Assembly: GCA_003233025.1 (NCBI GenBank)
Contig: QIKS01000069.1
Span: forward strand, 1-8,602
Length of the DNA: 8,602 bases
From: Hellea balneolensis
Lineage (GTDB): Bacteria > Pseudomonadota > Alphaproteobacteria > Caulobacterales > Maricaulaceae
Direction: 5' to 3'
Under the pieces are notes generated by a model. The model saw only the letters and a program-made list of their open reading frames with translations. It did no database searches and was not told where the DNA came from. The translations under genes and the position numbers were made by a program. Below, in pieces: positions 1 through 5,508 of the stretch (positions are counted from its first letter, which is position 1; every line of letters begins with the position of its first letter).

Positions 1-661
1 CCAGTTCGCCGAACAACCGCGCTTTGGCGGCGAAATAATCATCCATATCTTCGTGATAATCAAAATGGTCTTGGGTCAGATTGCTAAACCCGACCGCCGC
101 CAAATCTGCCCCGTCAAGCCTGTGTTGTTTAAGCCCGTGGGAGGAAGCCTCCATACCGGCGTGGGTAATCCCCTGCCCGGCAAGGCTTTGCAAGCTTTGG
201 TGCAAGGCGGCGGCGTCTGGTGTTGTATGCGACAGAGGGATGACACCGTCTTTTGTTGTTATGCCCAATGTGCCAAAACAGGCGGCGTTTAAACCGGAAA
301 ATTGCCAGATTTGGCGCAGGAAATCTATGGTCGAGCTTTTGCCATTTGTCCCGGTCATGGCCACCAGTGTCTCAGGCTGGCCCGGATAAAGCGCGGCGGC
401 GAATTGTGCAAATGTCAGGCGCGGATTTGGGACGGCAATATAAGGGACAGACAGATTTTCCAAACCGGGCATTGATACAATCGCGCTGGCACCATTTTGG
501 ATGGCCTGGTCAATAAAATCACGACCATCAGCGATCTCGCCGCGAATGGCGGCAAATATATAGCCTGGCTCGATACGGCGGCTGTCACTGCTAATCCCGG
601 TAATATCCGGGTCTGTTTTTGTCGGCAACTCTTGCGGCATTATCAGGCTGGACAGCTTCAT
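1..661 (-). CDS. murE: MurE, UDP-MurNAc-tripeptide ligase, N-terminal part (runs off left edge)
   Basis: The first 220 codons are present, starting at ATG 659-661; the C-terminal part, including most of the ligase domain that selects the third amino acid, lies outside the window. MurE is a cytoplasmic ATP-dependent ligase that adds the third residue (meso-diaminopimelate in most Gram-negatives) to UDP-MurNAc-L-Ala-D-Glu. Visible motifs are the N-terminal SSDSRR substrate region (residues 24-29), the ATP P-loop TGTNGKSS (103-110, Lys108), TTPD (146-149), EASSHGL (171-177) and FSNLTQDHFDYH (192-203), all typical of the family and in the usual order. The DxNP motif that would confirm the added amino acid is not in view. 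The ATG overlaps the ftsI stop as ATGA, and a nine-G run ending two bases upstream (664-672) lies where a Shine-Dalgarno would be. It is the last visible gene of the mraZ operon. Identification is secure. Confidence 0.96.
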   Translation of the reverse strand, partial: MKLSSLIMPQELPTKTDPDITGISSDSRRIEPGYIFAAIRGEIADGRDFIDQAIQNGASAIVSMPGLENLSVPYIAVPNPRLTFAQFAAALYPGQPETLVAMTGTNGKSSTIDFLRQIWQFSGLNAACFGTLGITTKDGVIPLSHTTPDAAALHQSLQSLAGQGITHAGMEASSHGLKQHRLDGADLAAVGFSNLTQDHFDYHEDMDDYFAAKARLFGEL

Positions 662-2373
662 CGCCCCCCCCCTATGCTGGCGCTCTTGGCCTCGACCTCG
701 GCCAATTTGGTGGTGCGGCTAACTCCCAAAATCGGCGCAATGCGCTCGACAACGGCGCCGGCGGTTCGAGCGGCATTCCACCCCGCACCAGCAAATCCGT
801 AGGTATCAGCAGCAGCTTTTGGTTCGTCATAAACAATGAACACAAGATAATTCGGGTCGCGGTGCGGGAAAGCGGCGCTAAAAGATGTGACCAGACGATT
901 GGTGACATAAGCCCCGTCGATAAATTTTTCCGCAGTGCCGGTTTTGCCCATAACTTCATAACCAGAAATATCAGCATTACCCCCCGTTCCGTCAGTGACA
1001 ACATAGCGCATCATATCAACAATCGTGCGCGATATTTCAGGAGATACGGCACGGCGTTTGGGGTATAATCCGCCTTCTGGTCGCTTTAATATTGTTGGCT
1101 CAATATAATAACCGCCATTGAGCAAGGTCGCCGTCGCGACGCTCAGCGCCAAAGGTGTCACATTAATACCGTGACCATATGCAATGGTCGCCGTGGTCAG
1201 ATTTTGCCATTCTTGAGGCAATATGGGGGCGGCACTTTCGTGCAGCTCAAACGGCACCCGCGATAACAAACCAAGACGTCCAAGCAAATCTTCTTGCTTT
1301 TCCCGCCCGGCCCGCAAAGCAATGATGGCGGAACCTTTATTGGAGGATTTGGCCAACACATCCCAAATTCCCAAAGCAACAGGGCTGGGGTGATCGTCAC
1401 GGATTGATTTTTTTCTGACAACTAATTTATTTTGCACCGGCAATTTTTCACCCTTCGCCACCACACCCGTCTCATAGGCCAAAGCCATAGTGACAGGCTT
1501 AAATGTTGAGCCAAGTTCATAGGGCTGCATTGAGGCGCGATTAAGGAGATTGTCAGGCATTTCTGCGCCGGGTTGATTGGCATCATAATCGGGCATGGAA
1601 GCCAGGGCGAGAATTTCGCCGTTTTTGACATTAAGGACAATACCAGACGCAGCGTCCGCCTTATATTTCTCCATGCCCGCCCGCAATTCATCTTCCAGGA
1701 TAAATTGCGCCCGCATGTCCAAAGACAAATATTTAACCTGGGTTTCCACCTGTCTCAACTCCGCATCAAACGCTTTTTCCGCGCCCGCAATACCGATAAG
1801 ATCCCGGTCTGTATGTCCCAAAATATGGGCCGCCAACCGACCACGCGGATACACCCGGCGCGGCTCTATTCTAAAACCAAGTTCGGGCAAGCCCAGCGCA
1901 AAAGCTGCTTGGCGTTCCCGGGGCGTAAGATTGCGCTTGATCCAGACAAATTGCTTATCTTCGTTGAGCAATCCTTCAACAATAGCCGCGTCCAAGTCCG
2001 GGAATGCAGCCGTGAGCGCCTCGGTCGAGGCGACAGCGTCCCAGACCTCTTTCGGGTCGGCATATAAAGAATAAGTATCCAGATTGGTGGCTAAAAGTTC
2101 GCCGTTTCTGTCAACAATATCCGCACGGTATTTGGCCACATTGCTGGGCATGGGCGTAAACACGCGCGGCGTCCTAAACATGGAAATTTCGGCCAATCGA
2201 CTGATCAGTAAAAACAAAACCAGAGCGAATATGCAAACACCCATGATAATCCGCACCCGGGCCTGGCGAATGAAGACGAACTCCTTGTCCTCTGCGCTCA
2301 ACCGGGACGCCGTCACGAAAGACGGCCCATTTTGCTCAAATTCGGGAAGGGCAATGTCTTTAAGTTTTTTCAT
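658..2373 (-). CDS. ftsI: FtsI (PBP3), septal peptidoglycan D,D-transpeptidase
   Basis: This 571-residue class B penicillin-binding protein cross-links septal peptidoglycan and works with FtsW, FtsL, FtsQ and FtsB in the divisome. A cytoplasmic N-terminus is followed by one membrane anchor at about residues 40-60, a pedestal region (about 65-230) and a periplasmic transpeptidase domain. The three active-site motifs are intact: S289-T-F-K292 (nucleophile Ser289), S343-S-N345 and K477-T-G479. Length matches alphaproteobacterial FtsI (around 570-600). The start ATG 2371-2373 overlaps the ftsL stop as ATGA, and the TGA stop overlaps the murE start, so translation is probably coupled on both sides. 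The last codons read Ile-Gly-Gly-Gly-Arg and are encoded by the nine-G tract at 664-672. The catalytic domain is complete, and nothing suggests truncation. Confidence 0.97.
   Translation of the reverse strand: MKKLKDIALPEFEQNGPSFVTASRLSAEDKEFVFIRQARVRIIMGVCIFALVLFLLISRLAEISMFRTPRVFTPMPSNVAKYRADIVDRNGELLATNLDTYSLYADPKEVWDAVASTEALTAAFPDLDAAIVEGLLNEDKQFVWIKRNLTPRERQAAFALGLPELGFRIEPRRVYPRGRLAAHILGHTDRDLIGIAGAEKAFDAELRQVETQVKYLSLDMRAQFILEDELRAGMEKYKADAASGIVLNVKNGEILALASMPDYDANQPGAEMPDNLLNRASMQPYELGSTFKPVTMALAYETGVVAKGEKLPVQNKLVVRKKSIRDDHPSPVALGIWDVLAKSSNKGSAIIALRAGREKQEDLLGRLGLLSRVPFELHESAAPILPQEWQNLTTATIAYGHGINVTPLALSVATATLLNGGYYIEPTILKRPEGGLYPKRRAVSPEISRTIVDMMRYVVTDGTGGNADISGYEVMGKTGTAEKFIDGAYVTNRLVTSFSAAFPHRDPNYLVFIVYDEPKAAADTYGFAGAGWNAARTAGAVVERIAPILGVSRTTKLAEVEAKSASIGGGR
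664..672 (-). promoter_or_regulatory. G9 tract at ftsI/murE junction: ribosome binding site of murE and possible slippery site
   Basis: The minus strand reads nine consecutive G, then CG, then the murE ATG. The tract encodes the final three Gly of FtsI. Its 5' half is about 5-7 bases from the murE start, so it can pair with the CCUCC of 16S rRNA using one G-U wobble, and no other Shine-Dalgarno-like stretch is visible there. The position as a binding site is inferred from spacing. Its length in other isolates is unknown. Confidence 0.55.
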
Positions 2374-2729
2374 GGCTCGCCCGCACTATTGTCAGGCGCC
2401 GGTTTTTCTTTGGCAAAACTGCTGGCCGCTTCGTCCATTGTTAAGACCCGCTCGGCGTCAACCGGGTGCAAATCAAGATAGCTTTCCGATAATTGGCGAA
2501 TGCGGGCCGGGCTTTCCAAATGGGCAATTTCGACCTCCAGCATTTTGACACTAGCCTGGCTCGCATCTAAAACACGCTGTAACTGCCTCACTTCCGCCCG
2601 CGCCTCAAGCGCCCTTGTCTTGATGAAAAACAAAACAACGATCAGGGCCAATCCAACCAACATTAAAAACGCCCAGCCAATCCGGTTGATCCGCCCCAGG
2701 GTTGAACGACGGTAAGGATGCACACTCAT
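2370..2729 (-). CDS. ftsL: FtsL, divisome scaffold protein
   Basis: This 119-residue bitopic membrane protein is named from its layout and position between rsmH and ftsI. A short basic cytoplasmic end (RRSTLGRINR, 7-16) leads into one hydrophobic helix (about 18-36). A periplasmic helix rich in Ala, Glu, Arg, Gln and Leu (about 40-73) has coiled-coil character, followed by a conserved-looking segment with ARIRQLSESYLDLHPVD (75-91). The tail is Ala/Pro/Glu rich and probably disordered. FtsL forms a complex with FtsB and FtsQ and activates FtsWI. The start ATG 2727-2729 is preceded by GGAG eight bases upstream and overlaps the rsmH stop as ATGA; the stop overlaps ftsI as ATGA. FtsL is poorly conserved in sequence, so the call rests on topology, size and synteny together. 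Confidence 0.92.
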   Translation of the reverse strand: MSVHPYRRSTLGRINRIGWAFLMLVGLALIVVLFFIKTRALEARAEVRQLQRVLDASQASVKMLEVEIAHLESPARIRQLSESYLDLHPVDAERVLTMDEAASSFAKEKPAPDNSAGEP

Positions 2730-3721
2730 GAAACCATCTCCGCCAATTGTGCCAAATCGGGAACATTGGGCAGCATGTCATTTTGCAAGCTTTCGTCCTC
2801 CCAAGCACTTGCCTGGGTACGCACGGCTACGCGCAGCCGGGCCGAACGCGAACGCGGATTGCGCGATTGCTCTTGAGCGCCGGGGGAAAGAGATGACCGC
2901 TTGGCGAGGATGAAGGACGGCGGTCTTTGCTCATGCTTTACCGGCGGCATATGTCGCGAGCCGCCAAGGGTTTCGCCCGCACGTTTTCGCAAAAAAGATT
3001 TTACAATCCGGTCCTCAAGAGAGTGGAAACTGACAACCACCAATCGCCCACCTGGCGCCAGTATTTTCTCCGCTGCCAACAAAGCTTTTTCCAGCTCAGA
3101 AAGTTCGTCATTTATGTAGATGCGCAAGGCTTGAAAAACCTTGGTCGCCGGATGTTTTTTCCCCGAACGTCCAAGCGCATCACTGATGACATTGGCCAAA
3201 TCTTCCGTCGTCTCAATCGGAGCGACTTCGCGAGAACGAACAATGAAATCTGCACATTTTTTAGCGCGGCGCTCCTCACCGTAGACTTTAAATATATCTC
3301 TTAACTCTTTGTCTTTCAATGAGTTTACAGCGTCCATCGCGTTCGGGCCAACGCCGGACATGCGCATATCAAGCGGCCCTGAATTTTGAAACGAAAACCC
3401 GCGTTCGCTCTGGTCAAGCTGCATTGAGGAAACGCCAATATCCAAAACGACACCGTCGACCTCCCCCGCCGGCGCGACAGTTTCCATGTTCGAAAATGCA
3501 ATATGTTCAAAGCGAAAACGGCTGCCAAATTCGGCCGTAAATTTGTCCGCGTCCGGCCTGACATTTGGGTCGCGGTCAAGGCCGATTACCGTGCAATCTG
3601 CCGCCTGTAAAAATGCGCGACTATACCCGCCTGCGCCGAACGTAGCGTCAACATAAATCTCTCCGACCTTTGGCTTTAGTGCGCGCACAACTTCATCAAG
3701 CAAGACCGGAATATGCTCCAT
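2726..3721 (-). CDS. rsmH: RsmH (MraW), 16S rRNA m4C1402 N4-methyltransferase
   Basis: This 331-residue cytoplasmic SAM-dependent methyltransferase modifies N4 of C1402 in the decoding centre of 16S rRNA. The N-terminal signature MEHIPVLLDEV is followed by the SAM-binding loop VDATFGAGGYS (24-34) and the acidic loop GLDRDP (47-52). LDIGVSSMQLD (93-103), GPLDMRM (115-121), ALRIYINDE (198-206) and VVSFHSLEDRIVK (229-241) follow, with the usual Arg/Ser-rich C-terminal stretch RNPRSRSARLRVA. Length is normal. I chose ATG 3719-3721, which matches the family's usual N-terminus and overlaps the mraZ stop by one base (TGATG). An in-frame GTG immediately before it (3722-3724) would add one residue and give a GTGA overlap like the ATGA junctions downstream. 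G-rich sequence upstream could serve either start. Confidence 0.97.
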   Translation of the reverse strand: MEHIPVLLDEVVRALKPKVGEIYVDATFGAGGYSRAFLQAADCTVIGLDRDPNVRPDADKFTAEFGSRFRFEHIAFSNMETVAPAGEVDGVVLDIGVSSMQLDQSERGFSFQNSGPLDMRMSGVGPNAMDAVNSLKDKELRDIFKVYGEERRAKKCADFIVRSREVAPIETTEDLANVISDALGRSGKKHPATKVFQALRIYINDELSELEKALLAAEKILAPGGRLVVVSFHSLEDRIVKSFLRKRAGETLGGSRHMPPVKHEQRPPSFILAKRSSLSPGAQEQSRNPRSRSARLRVAVRTQASAWEDESLQNDMLPNVPDLAQLAEMVS

Positions 3722-4203
3722 CACCCGCCCCGGCTTTCAGCTTGGTCGGGTCGGGTCGGCTGTCCGCGCAAGCGAAGCTGGTGGCGATTTTCTCGCGCCA
3801 TTTTACGAGCCGCCACAGACTGGACTTCATAATCAACCGGGTTCCAAATCTCAAAGCGCCGCCCCAAACCGATAAATGTTGCCTGGCCATCCAAATTGGC
3901 ATATTCGGCCAAAGCCTTGGGAAGGGAAACCCGCCCATTAGCATCAAATGCCAGGCGCTTACTCTCGGTAAATATCGCCCGCTCAAAAGCATTGCGTACA
4001 TCATCATAAGGATCCATGTTTTCCAAAAAACCCTGATAATCCCGCATCAAGCTAATGCCGCCGCCTTCAAGATAAGGCCCGTCAAAGCTTGGCCAAACGA
4101 TAATACCCTCAAACATGTCGTCGCTCACAACCGCCCTAAAATCCGCAGGCACAGAAATCCGTCCCTTGGCATCAAGCGTATTGGTTGACCTCGATAAAAA
4201 CAT
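3721..4203 (-). CDS. mraZ: MraZ, dcw cluster transcriptional regulator
   Basis: This 160-residue protein belongs to the AbrB-like swapped-hairpin family that forms ring oligomers. It binds repeats in front of its own operon and, in Escherichia coli, represses it. Both internal repeats carry the DxxxR hallmark: L-DAKGR-ISVP with D11-R15 and F-DANGR-VSLP with D87-R91. ATG 4201-4203 is the start because GGGGA lies five to six bases before it and the protein then begins MFLSRSTNTLDAKGR as the family does. An in-frame TTG at 4222-4224 would add seven residues but has no such support. The C-terminus past about residue 140 is Arg/Gln/Pro rich. It is the first gene of the operon and overlaps rsmH by one base. 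Three phased ATGGG repeats upstream are probable autoregulatory sites. Confidence 0.97.
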   Translation of the reverse strand: MFLSRSTNTLDAKGRISVPADFRAVVSDDMFEGIIVWPSFDGPYLEGGGISLMRDYQGFLENMDPYDDVRNAFERAIFTESKRLAFDANGRVSLPKALAEYANLDGQATFIGLGRRFEIWNPVDYEVQSVAARKMARENRHQLRLRGQPTRPDQAESRGG

Positions 4204-4225
4204 TATTTCCCCAAAAATGCGCAAG

Positions 4226-4243
4226 GCATGTCAAATAACATGC
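4226..4243. repeat. Short perfect inverted repeat in the mraZ leader
   Basis: Arms GCATGT (4226-4231) and ACATGC (4238-4243) are perfect reverse complements separated by six bases. They lie 23-40 bases upstream of the mraZ start codon, between it and the phased ATGGG repeats. The repeat could be a small operator or a weak hairpin in the leader. Function is not known. Confidence 0.5.
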
Positions 4244-4254
4244 TTAATATCTTT

Positions 4255-4283
4255 ATGGGGATAGCATGGGGAAACATGGGATA
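4255..4283 (-). promoter_or_regulatory. Probable MraZ operator: three phased ATGGG repeats
   Basis: On the plus strand three units, ATGGGGATA, ATGGGGAAA and ATGGGATA, begin at 4255, 4266 and 4276, giving steps of 11 and 10 bases, about one helical turn. In Escherichia coli MraZ binds three TGGGN direct repeats with five-base spacers just downstream of its promoter, and the spacing here fits that arrangement. The repeats read TGGG on the strand opposite to mraZ; I cannot check whether that orientation is usual in alphaproteobacteria. They lie 52-80 bases upstream of the mraZ start codon, consistent with autoregulation of the dcw operon. Confidence 0.6.
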
Positions 4284-4293
4284 CAACGCCTAT

Positions 4294-4313
4294 TTAGGAC
4301 ATTATTAAGTATA
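4294..4313 (-). promoter_or_regulatory. Possible mraZ promoter -10 element with adjoining CtrA-like site
   Basis: The minus strand has TATACT (4308-4313), a five of six match to the sigma-70 -10 consensus. No good -35 hexamer lies 16-18 bases upstream; the best candidates match three of six. Immediately downstream is CTAA-N7-TTAA in mixed orientation (plus strand TTAG 4294-4297 and TTAA 4305-4308), one base from the CtrA consensus TTAA-N7-TTAA. If transcription starts near 4301, the ATGGG repeats would lie in the early leader, where MraZ boxes are found in Escherichia coli. The call is tentative. Confidence 0.25.
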
Positions 4314-4398
4314 TTTCACTGATTTACGGCTTCATATCTGGAGGCGCGCAAACAAAAGCAGAACATTTATTGGTGCAGGTGTTTATTCCACTATTGTC

Positions 4399-4482
4399 CG
4401 GTTTAAACGCCCTCCTCTCTCATAGCCACCGCCCCGTCCGGGGACGGGAATGTATGGAAAAGAGAGGATGAAACTTAAACCG
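4399..4482. repeat. 84-base nested inverted repeat (candidate structured RNA)
   Basis: Nested complementary arms share one centre: CGGTTTAA (4399-4406) with TTAAACCG (4475-4482), TCCTCTCT (4413-4420) with AGAGAGGA (4461-4468), CATA (4421-4424) with TATG (4452-4455), and CCCGTC (4433-4438) with GACGGG (4443-4448) closing a four-base CGGG loop. Either strand would fold into one long interrupted stem-loop. It is in neither adjacent gene and no U-run follows the outer arm on either strand, so it is not an ordinary terminator. It may be a small RNA, a structured leader of the transporter genes (plus strand) or of mraZ (minus strand), or a small mobile-element remnant. I recognise no known riboswitch or RNA family in it. 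Confidence 0.7.
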
Positions 4483-4543
4483 AGATGCAAAGGCAATGGC
4501 GAGAGAAAAAAGCATGGCACATATAGCTAAACCTGCCCGCTTA

Positions 4544-4572
4544 TTGTCTTGCACCGGCGCACGTTTTCCAAT
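4544..4572 (+). promoter_or_regulatory. Weak candidate promoter of the transporter pair
   Basis: TTGTCT (4544-4549) and TCCAAT (4567-4572) match the sigma-70 hexamers at four of six positions each with a 17-base spacer, 45 bases before the start codon of the first transporter. Matches this poor occur often by chance, so this is only the best candidate by eye. Confidence 0.2.
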
Positions 4573-4617
4573 AGGCGAAAAAGGAAATACACCGAAGCTT
4601 AACAAGGTCGCTACATC

Positions 4618-5508
4618 ATGCCGTCATCAGCGAAGTTTCGCCTCTACACAATCGTTGCCCTGGTCATACTGATTTGGAGTACGGGTTATACGCTCATGGG
4701 TTATACCATGATGAAAGGTTTCCCGCCGGCATGGCTACCCGCCGCACGTACCACATTACCAGCCTTGGCCATTACTCTCTATATTTATATGAGCGGCAAC
4801 CGGCTGCCGCCCCTAAAAGACATGCGTTGGTTTTGGTATGGCTTGATGGGTTTTTTGGGCATGACGGCGCCGTTTTATTTGCAAGCCAAAGGTCAGATGG
4901 TTGTTGAAAGTGGGCTGGCCTCTATCTTGATTAATGGCAGCATGCCGCTGTTTACCATCATATTGGTGCATTTTTTCGTCAAATCCGAGCGGCTAAATTT
5001 GCGCAAAACCTTGGGGTTTGGCGTCGGGGCTATCGGCGTGTTTTTGCTGTTCCTGTCCGAAACCTTAAGCTGGAAATTGCACTTTAACTGGCAGGCCCAA
5101 ACCCTTGTCCTCATGGTCGCCCTGTCCTACGCCTTGGCTTCTATCGTCGCCAAGCGCGCGCCCGATACGCCCGCCAGTGTTGGCGCGGCCATCATGTTGA
5201 TTGCCGCGACCATCGTCGCCCTTGTTATGGCCGCCTCAAGCGGGTTGCCGACCGAGAACATGCCCGGCGGACTTATCATTGCCCTGTTTGTTTTGTCGAT
5301 ATTTTACACGGGGCTTTCGGATATTTTATACTTGAAAATCATTAAATCAAGCGGCCCGATGATGATTGCCAAGATCAATTATATTGTCCCGGTTTTCGCC
5401 CTTATTTTTGGCATGATTTTCCTGGGCGAAGGGTTTAGCTGGCGCTCTGTTGCGGCCATGATGATCATTATCACCGGGCTTCTGATCGCTCGCAGCGACG
5501 AGGATTAA
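4618..5508 (+). CDS. EamA/DMT family inner membrane transporter, first of tandem pair
   Basis: This 296-residue integral membrane protein has about ten hydrophobic segments arranged as two five-helix EamA repeats (about 8-145 and 158-291), the layout of the drug/metabolite transporter superfamily. The second half ends with the typical NYIVPVFALIFGMIFLGEGFSW stretch (254-275, written here as the family hallmark) and a final helix before IARSDED. Substrates of the family include amino acids, metabolites and drugs, and nothing here fixes the substrate. Conserved charged positions include KRAPDTPASVGA (179-190), shared almost exactly with the next gene. The ATG start has AAGG about ten bases upstream (4604-4607), slightly far. 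The TAA stop directly abuts the GTG of the paralogue, so the two are co-transcribed. It is divergent from mraZ. Family assignment is secure; function is unknown. Confidence 0.9.
   Translation: MPSSAKFRLYTIVALVILIWSTGYTLMGYTMMKGFPPAWLPAARTTLPALAITLYIYMSGNRLPPLKDMRWFWYGLMGFLGMTAPFYLQAKGQMVVESGLASILINGSMPLFTIILVHFFVKSERLNLRKTLGFGVGAIGVFLLFLSETLSWKLHFNWQAQTLVLMVALSYALASIVAKRAPDTPASVGAAIMLIAATIVALVMAASSGLPTENMPGGLIIALFVLSIFYTGLSDILYLKIIKSSGPMMIAKINYIVPVFALIFGMIFLGEGFSWRSVAAMMIIITGLLIARSDED

Larger units (their letters stand above)
4204..4617. other. Divergent intergenic region between mraZ and the transporter pair (414 bases)
   Basis: No convincing gene lies here. The only open frame of note is a 61-codon TTG-initiated one on the minus strand (4420-4605) without a binding site. 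The half nearest mraZ is AT-rich and carries the phased ATGGG repeats, a short inverted repeat and a possible -10 element. The middle holds the 84-base nested inverted repeat. The stretch from 4483 to 4617 precedes the first transporter and shows only weak promoter-like hexamers. Its length is generous for two promoters, which leaves room for a small RNA or a long structured leader. Confidence 0.8.

Noticed and set aside
658..2067. Long open frames on the plus strand and in other minus frames opposite ftsI
   Set aside because: They are shadows of ftsI codon bias. They lack binding sites and recognisable motifs, while ftsI carries all catalytic motifs in frame.
4230..4235. Perfect TTGACA on the minus strand close to mraZ
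   Set aside because: The bases 17 downstream are GGGGAA, not a -10 element, and initiation there would leave almost no leader. It overlaps the arm of the short inverted repeat.
4350..4364. AAAC-N7-GAAC, one base from the alphaproteobacterial LexA box GAAC-N7-GAAC
   Set aside because: A single one-mismatch match over eight fixed bases is weak, it is not near a convincing promoter, and neither neighbouring operon is a typical SOS target.
4420..4605. 61-codon open frame on the minus strand in the intergenic region, with an inner Met start giving a hydrophobic leader-like peptide
   Set aside because: The start is TTG with no ribosome binding site, the inner ATG also lacks one, and the frame runs through the nested inverted repeat. 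It resembles no known protein.
4204..4617. RNase P RNA, 6S RNA, SRP RNA or a known riboswitch in the intergenic region
   Set aside because: The conserved cores of these RNAs are not present. The GCCACCGC segment only superficially resembles part of a cobalamin riboswitch and the rest does not fit.
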